Source of the DNA: Planctomycetota bacterium
GTDB lineage: Bacteria; Planctomycetota; Brocadiia; Brocadiales; Bathyanammoxibiaceae
Assembly: GCA_030623665.1 (NCBI GenBank)
Contig: JAUXLO010000071.1
Coordinates: 1-8,682, forward strand
Reading direction: 5' to 3'
DNA: 8,682 nucleotides
Positions 6,513 to 8,682 of the stretch are shown piece by piece. How positions within the stretch are numbered: the stretch's first letter is position 1; every line of letters starts with the position of its first letter. The notes beneath the pieces were generated by a model. That model did not search any database, was not told the DNA's origin, and worked only from the letters and a program-made list of their open reading frames with translations. The position numbers and the translations under genes are program-made.

Positions 6513-7550
6513 ATGTTCATAGACGAAGCCACAATCTACGTTAAAGGAGGCGACGGAGGCCACGGCTGCGTGAGTTTCCGACGGGAGAAGTTCGTACCAA
6601 AAGGCGGTCCGGACGGCGGAGACGGGGGAAAAGGTGGTGACGTAATTCTCCACGCGAGCGAAAAAATAGACACACTCATGGACATCACCTCCAAAATAAA
6701 ATACATCGCAGAGAATGGCCGCCACGGGCAGGGAGCCAACAAACAAGGCCGCTCCGGGAAGGACCTAATTATACATCTGCCGCTGGGCACCGTAGTCGGC
6801 GACAGGGACAGCGGTCGTGTGCTGAAGGATCTTACAGAACCGGAACAACAGATACGTATCGCCGAGGGTGGCAATGGCGGCAGAGGAAACAAACACTTTG
6901 CCAGCTCGACCAACAGAACTCCACGAACGGCCGAAGGGGGGGGAAAGGGCAAGGAACGCTGGCTAAGGCTCGAACTAAAGCTTGTTGCCGACGTCGGCAT
7001 TATAGGTATGCCCAACGCAGGGAAATCTACCCTCCTCTCCCGCATATCCAAAGCACACCCAAAGATTGCTGAATATCCGTTTACAACACTCTATCCCCAC
7101 CTCGGCATCGCGGAGATAGAAGAATACCGGAGGATAGTGGTGGCCGACTTACCCGGACTAATTGAAGGTGCCCACAGTGGCGTGGGCCTGGGCGATGAGT
7201 TCCTTCGCCATATAGAACGCACAAAGCTGCTACTACACCTCATTGATATCGCCCCCAAGAGTGGTCCGGACCCACTTGAGACCTATCGCATCATAAGAAA
7301 GGAGTTAAAGCTGTATAACCCGAAACTCTCAAAGAAAAGAGAGATAGTCGCACTCAACAAAGCAGACCTTGTTAACGAAACCCTCTGCAAGAAAACAGCC
7401 AAGTCATTGGAAAGAGCTATATCACAACCCGTCTACACTATCTCCGCCAAAACGGGAAACAACCTGAAGCCCCTTCTTGAGGTTGTGGCTGAGACACTTA
7501 GTGCCTTGTCCAGCGAAACACGGTCAAGGGAAACCATTACCATACAATAA
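6513..7550 (+). CDS. obgE: Obg family GTPase (50S assembly)
   Basis: A 345-residue GTPase that binds the 50S subunit during late assembly and links ribosome state to stress responses. The N-terminal Obg domain (about 1-158) has the Gly-rich turns KGGDGGHGCVSFRREKFVPK, GGPDGGDGGKGGDV and GGNGGRGNKHFASSTNR. The G domain (about 159-335) shows G1 GMPNAGKST (165-173), G2 in YPFTT, G3 DLPG (212-215), G4 NKAD (282-285) and G5 SAK (311-313). The optional C-terminal OCT domain is absent. MFIDEATIYVKGGDGG matches the family N-terminus, so the ATG is secure, yet no Shine-Dalgarno is visible and a terminator ends 13 bases upstream. A run of eight G residues (6936-6943) lies within the coding sequence, but the frame stays intact. 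coaX follows after six bases. Confidence 0.96.
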   Translation: MFIDEATIYVKGGDGGHGCVSFRREKFVPKGGPDGGDGGKGGDVILHASEKIDTLMDITSKIKYIAENGRHGQGANKQGRSGKDLIIHLPLGTVVGDRDSGRVLKDLTEPEQQIRIAEGGNGGRGNKHFASSTNRTPRTAEGGGKGKERWLRLELKLVADVGIIGMPNAGKSTLLSRISKAHPKIAEYPFTTLYPHLGIAEIEEYRRIVVADLPGLIEGAHSGVGLGDEFLRHIERTKLLLHLIDIAPKSGPDPLETYRIIRKELKLYNPKLSKKREIVALNKADLVNETLCKKTAKSLERAISQPVYTISAKTGNNLKPLLEVVAETLSALSSETRSRETITIQ

Positions 7551-7556
7551 TCATCC

Positions 7557-8315
7557 ATGCTAATTGCCGTAGACATTGGCAACACAAACATCCACCTGGG
7601 CCTGTTTGATCTTGACAGCAAGCGGCTGGTCAATCACTTCATGGCGAGTTCCTCCAGTACCCACCTCGAGAGCCTTTCTGTAGACCCCTCTATCCTACAA
7701 GGTGCTTCAGACTGCATATTGGCCTCCGTTAATCCTAAGGCAGAGAACGCCTTTTGCAACTGGTTAAATTCCAGGTGGGATGGGAACCCCCTCAAAATCC
7801 CCTCTGACGTACCTATACACATACCAATCCTGGCCAAAAACCCAGAGGAGATCGGGGTGGACAGGCTGCTTAATGCCTTAGCAGCCTTCCAGAGGACCGG
7901 CACTACAACCATTGTGGTGGACGTGGGGACTGCCGTAACCATAGATGTCGTATCAAAGAAAGGCGAGTTCTTGGGTGGGGCAATAGCACCAGGGCTCAAG
8001 CCCCTCATGGAGGCACTGCACATGCGTACAGCGCTCCTGCCTAAAGTATCGGTACAGAAACCACGGCGTACCGTGGGTAAAGACACAAACGAGGCTGTTA
8101 AGTCCGGACTTTACTGGGGCATGATAGGAATAATAGAGAAGATTACAAAAAAGCTCTCAGAGGAGCAGGGCGATAAGCCTGTTGTTTTGGCTACCGGTGG
8201 AGATGCAGGGCTCCTTGCAAATGAGATACAAATAATAGACAAGACCGTCCCTCATCTTACACTAGAGGGCATCCTTACCGTCTACAGTGAACATCTCAGT
8301 AGTAAAGACATCTGA
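7557..8315 (+). CDS. coaX: Type III pantothenate kinase
   Basis: A 252-residue type III pantothenate kinase, which makes 4'-phosphopantothenate in the first step of coenzyme A synthesis; this class is typically insensitive to CoA feedback and needs a monovalent cation. ASKHA-fold motifs appear in order: phosphate-binding DIGNTNIHLGLF (6-17), EIGVDRLLNALAA (98-110) with the probable catalytic base Asp102, VVDVGTAVTIDVV (120-132), GGAIAPGL (140-147), GKDTNEAVKSGLYWG (174-188), ATGGDA (212-217) and HLTLEGIL near the end. All expected residues are present. The ATG matches the family start. There is no Shine-Dalgarno, and the gene begins six bases after obgE ends, suggesting translational coupling. 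The 3' end converges on the TPR gene with only five bases between the stop codons and no obvious shared terminator. Confidence 0.95.
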   Translation: MLIAVDIGNTNIHLGLFDLDSKRLVNHFMASSSSTHLESLSVDPSILQGASDCILASVNPKAENAFCNWLNSRWDGNPLKIPSDVPIHIPILAKNPEEIGVDRLLNALAAFQRTGTTTIVVDVGTAVTIDVVSKKGEFLGGAIAPGLKPLMEALHMRTALLPKVSVQKPRRTVGKDTNEAVKSGLYWGMIGIIEKITKKLSEEQGDKPVVLATGGDAGLLANEIQIIDKTVPHLTLEGILTVYSEHLSSKDI

Positions 8316-8320
8316 CCCCC

Positions 8321-8682
8321 CTACTTATTTTCTTTGTCCTTCACTACCGTATCTGTCCCCTTAATTTTGTCCATGAGCTCCCGGTACCTTTTATCTCCTC
8401 TTAATCTTTCCAGGTCCTCGTCCTCTTCTATATGTTGAACGTCCTTGTAGCCCAGCATTACCGAGCCTTCCAGTTCCTTTATTGCGGCGTCGATATTACC
8501 TACAAGGGAATAACTGCAGGCAAGATTGTAGTGCACGATGGGGTCTTCCCGCATGAGCTCCACAAGCCTCTTATCAATCTTTAGGCCCTCCTCATACCTT
8601 CCACTGGCCGTGTAGGCATTTCCAAGATACAAGAGGCAATCAACGTAGTTCGGGTTGTTTTTCAGCACCCCCTCCAGAAACC
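8321..8682 (-). CDS. TPR-repeat protein, C-terminal part (5' end off the window)
   Basis: The minus-strand frame stays open from the right edge to a TAG at 8321-8323, so about 119 C-terminal residues are visible. Two tetratricopeptide units can be read: NYVDCLLYLGNAYTASGRYE and the residues after it, then DPIVHYNLACSYSLVGNIDA with AIKELEGSVMLGY. The ending DVQHIEEDEDLERLRGDKRY resembles the cap seen after terminal TPRs in many bacterial proteins, where a short DPDLxxLRxDxRF-like motif closes the array; a Lys/Asp-rich tail follows. TPRs mediate protein contacts, so no specific role can be given. A GTG at 8668 could be a start, but coding similarity continues upstream (FLEGVLKNNP), so the protein is probably longer. 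It is transcribed opposite to everything else here and is unlikely to be functionally tied to coaX. Confidence 0.85.
   Translation of the reverse strand, partial: FLEGVLKNNPNYVDCLLYLGNAYTASGRYEEGLKIDKRLVELMREDPIVHYNLACSYSLVGNIDAAIKELEGSVMLGYKDVQHIEEDEDLERLRGDKRYRELMDKIKGTDTVVKDKENK

Noticed and set aside
6536..7051. Minus-strand open frame of 171 codons inside obgE
   Set aside because: It is the antisense image of the Gly-rich Obg domain, giving a Pro/Ser-rich translation with no family resemblance.

Overview
This window is an ordinary, gene-dense piece of a bacterial chromosome of roughly balanced base composition. It holds nine complete protein genes and two partial ones. I see no mobile element, CRISPR array, tRNA or rRNA, and no gap longer than about 105 bases. 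The codons lean on AGA, AGG and ATA, and three genes start with TTG or GTG. The gene order recalls the rng-rplU-rpmA-obgE block of many phyla, but a PTS block sits where a radical-SAM gene often lies. The unextended bL27 and the absence of a prp (ysxB) protease gene argue against Bacillota. A Planctomycetota-like (for example Brocadiales-type) or other deep-branching Gram-negative lineage is my best guess, held with low confidence.

Layout, left to right. Positions 1-536 hold the 3' part of a comF-type phosphoribosyltransferase gene. A well-formed sigma70 promoter (542-570) follows, then hpf, a short-form ribosome hibernation factor (623-964). Next come ptsN, a PTS EIIA domain of the nitrogen/fructose family (1068-1550), and a fused HPr-Enzyme I gene (1581-3596). 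Together ptsN and the fusion supply EI, HPr and EIIA of a regulatory phosphorelay, with no sugar permease visible. Positions 3650-4321 hold a DUF2344 (TIGR03936-type) gene, followed by an RNase E/G gene (4326-5843), rplU (5859-6173) and rpmA (6194-6436). A strong intrinsic terminator (6473-6499) closes that unit. obgE (6513-7550) and coaX (7557-8315) follow, only six bases apart. A TPR-protein gene on the minus strand (8321-8682) converges on coaX and runs off the right edge.

Functionally, the right two-thirds concern ribosome biogenesis and RNA processing: RNase E/G, bL21, bL27 and the 50S assembly GTPase Obg, plus coenzyme A synthesis (CoaX). The left third couples ribosome hibernation to a PTS phosphorelay, echoing the hpf-ptsN pairing near rpoN in proteobacteria. 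The most noteworthy points are the HPr-EI fusion, the fact that ptsN and this fusion share one reading frame separated by a single stop codon, a DUF2344 gene without its usual radical-SAM neighbour, and a terminator hairpin directly abutting obgE. I found no convincing undescribed system.
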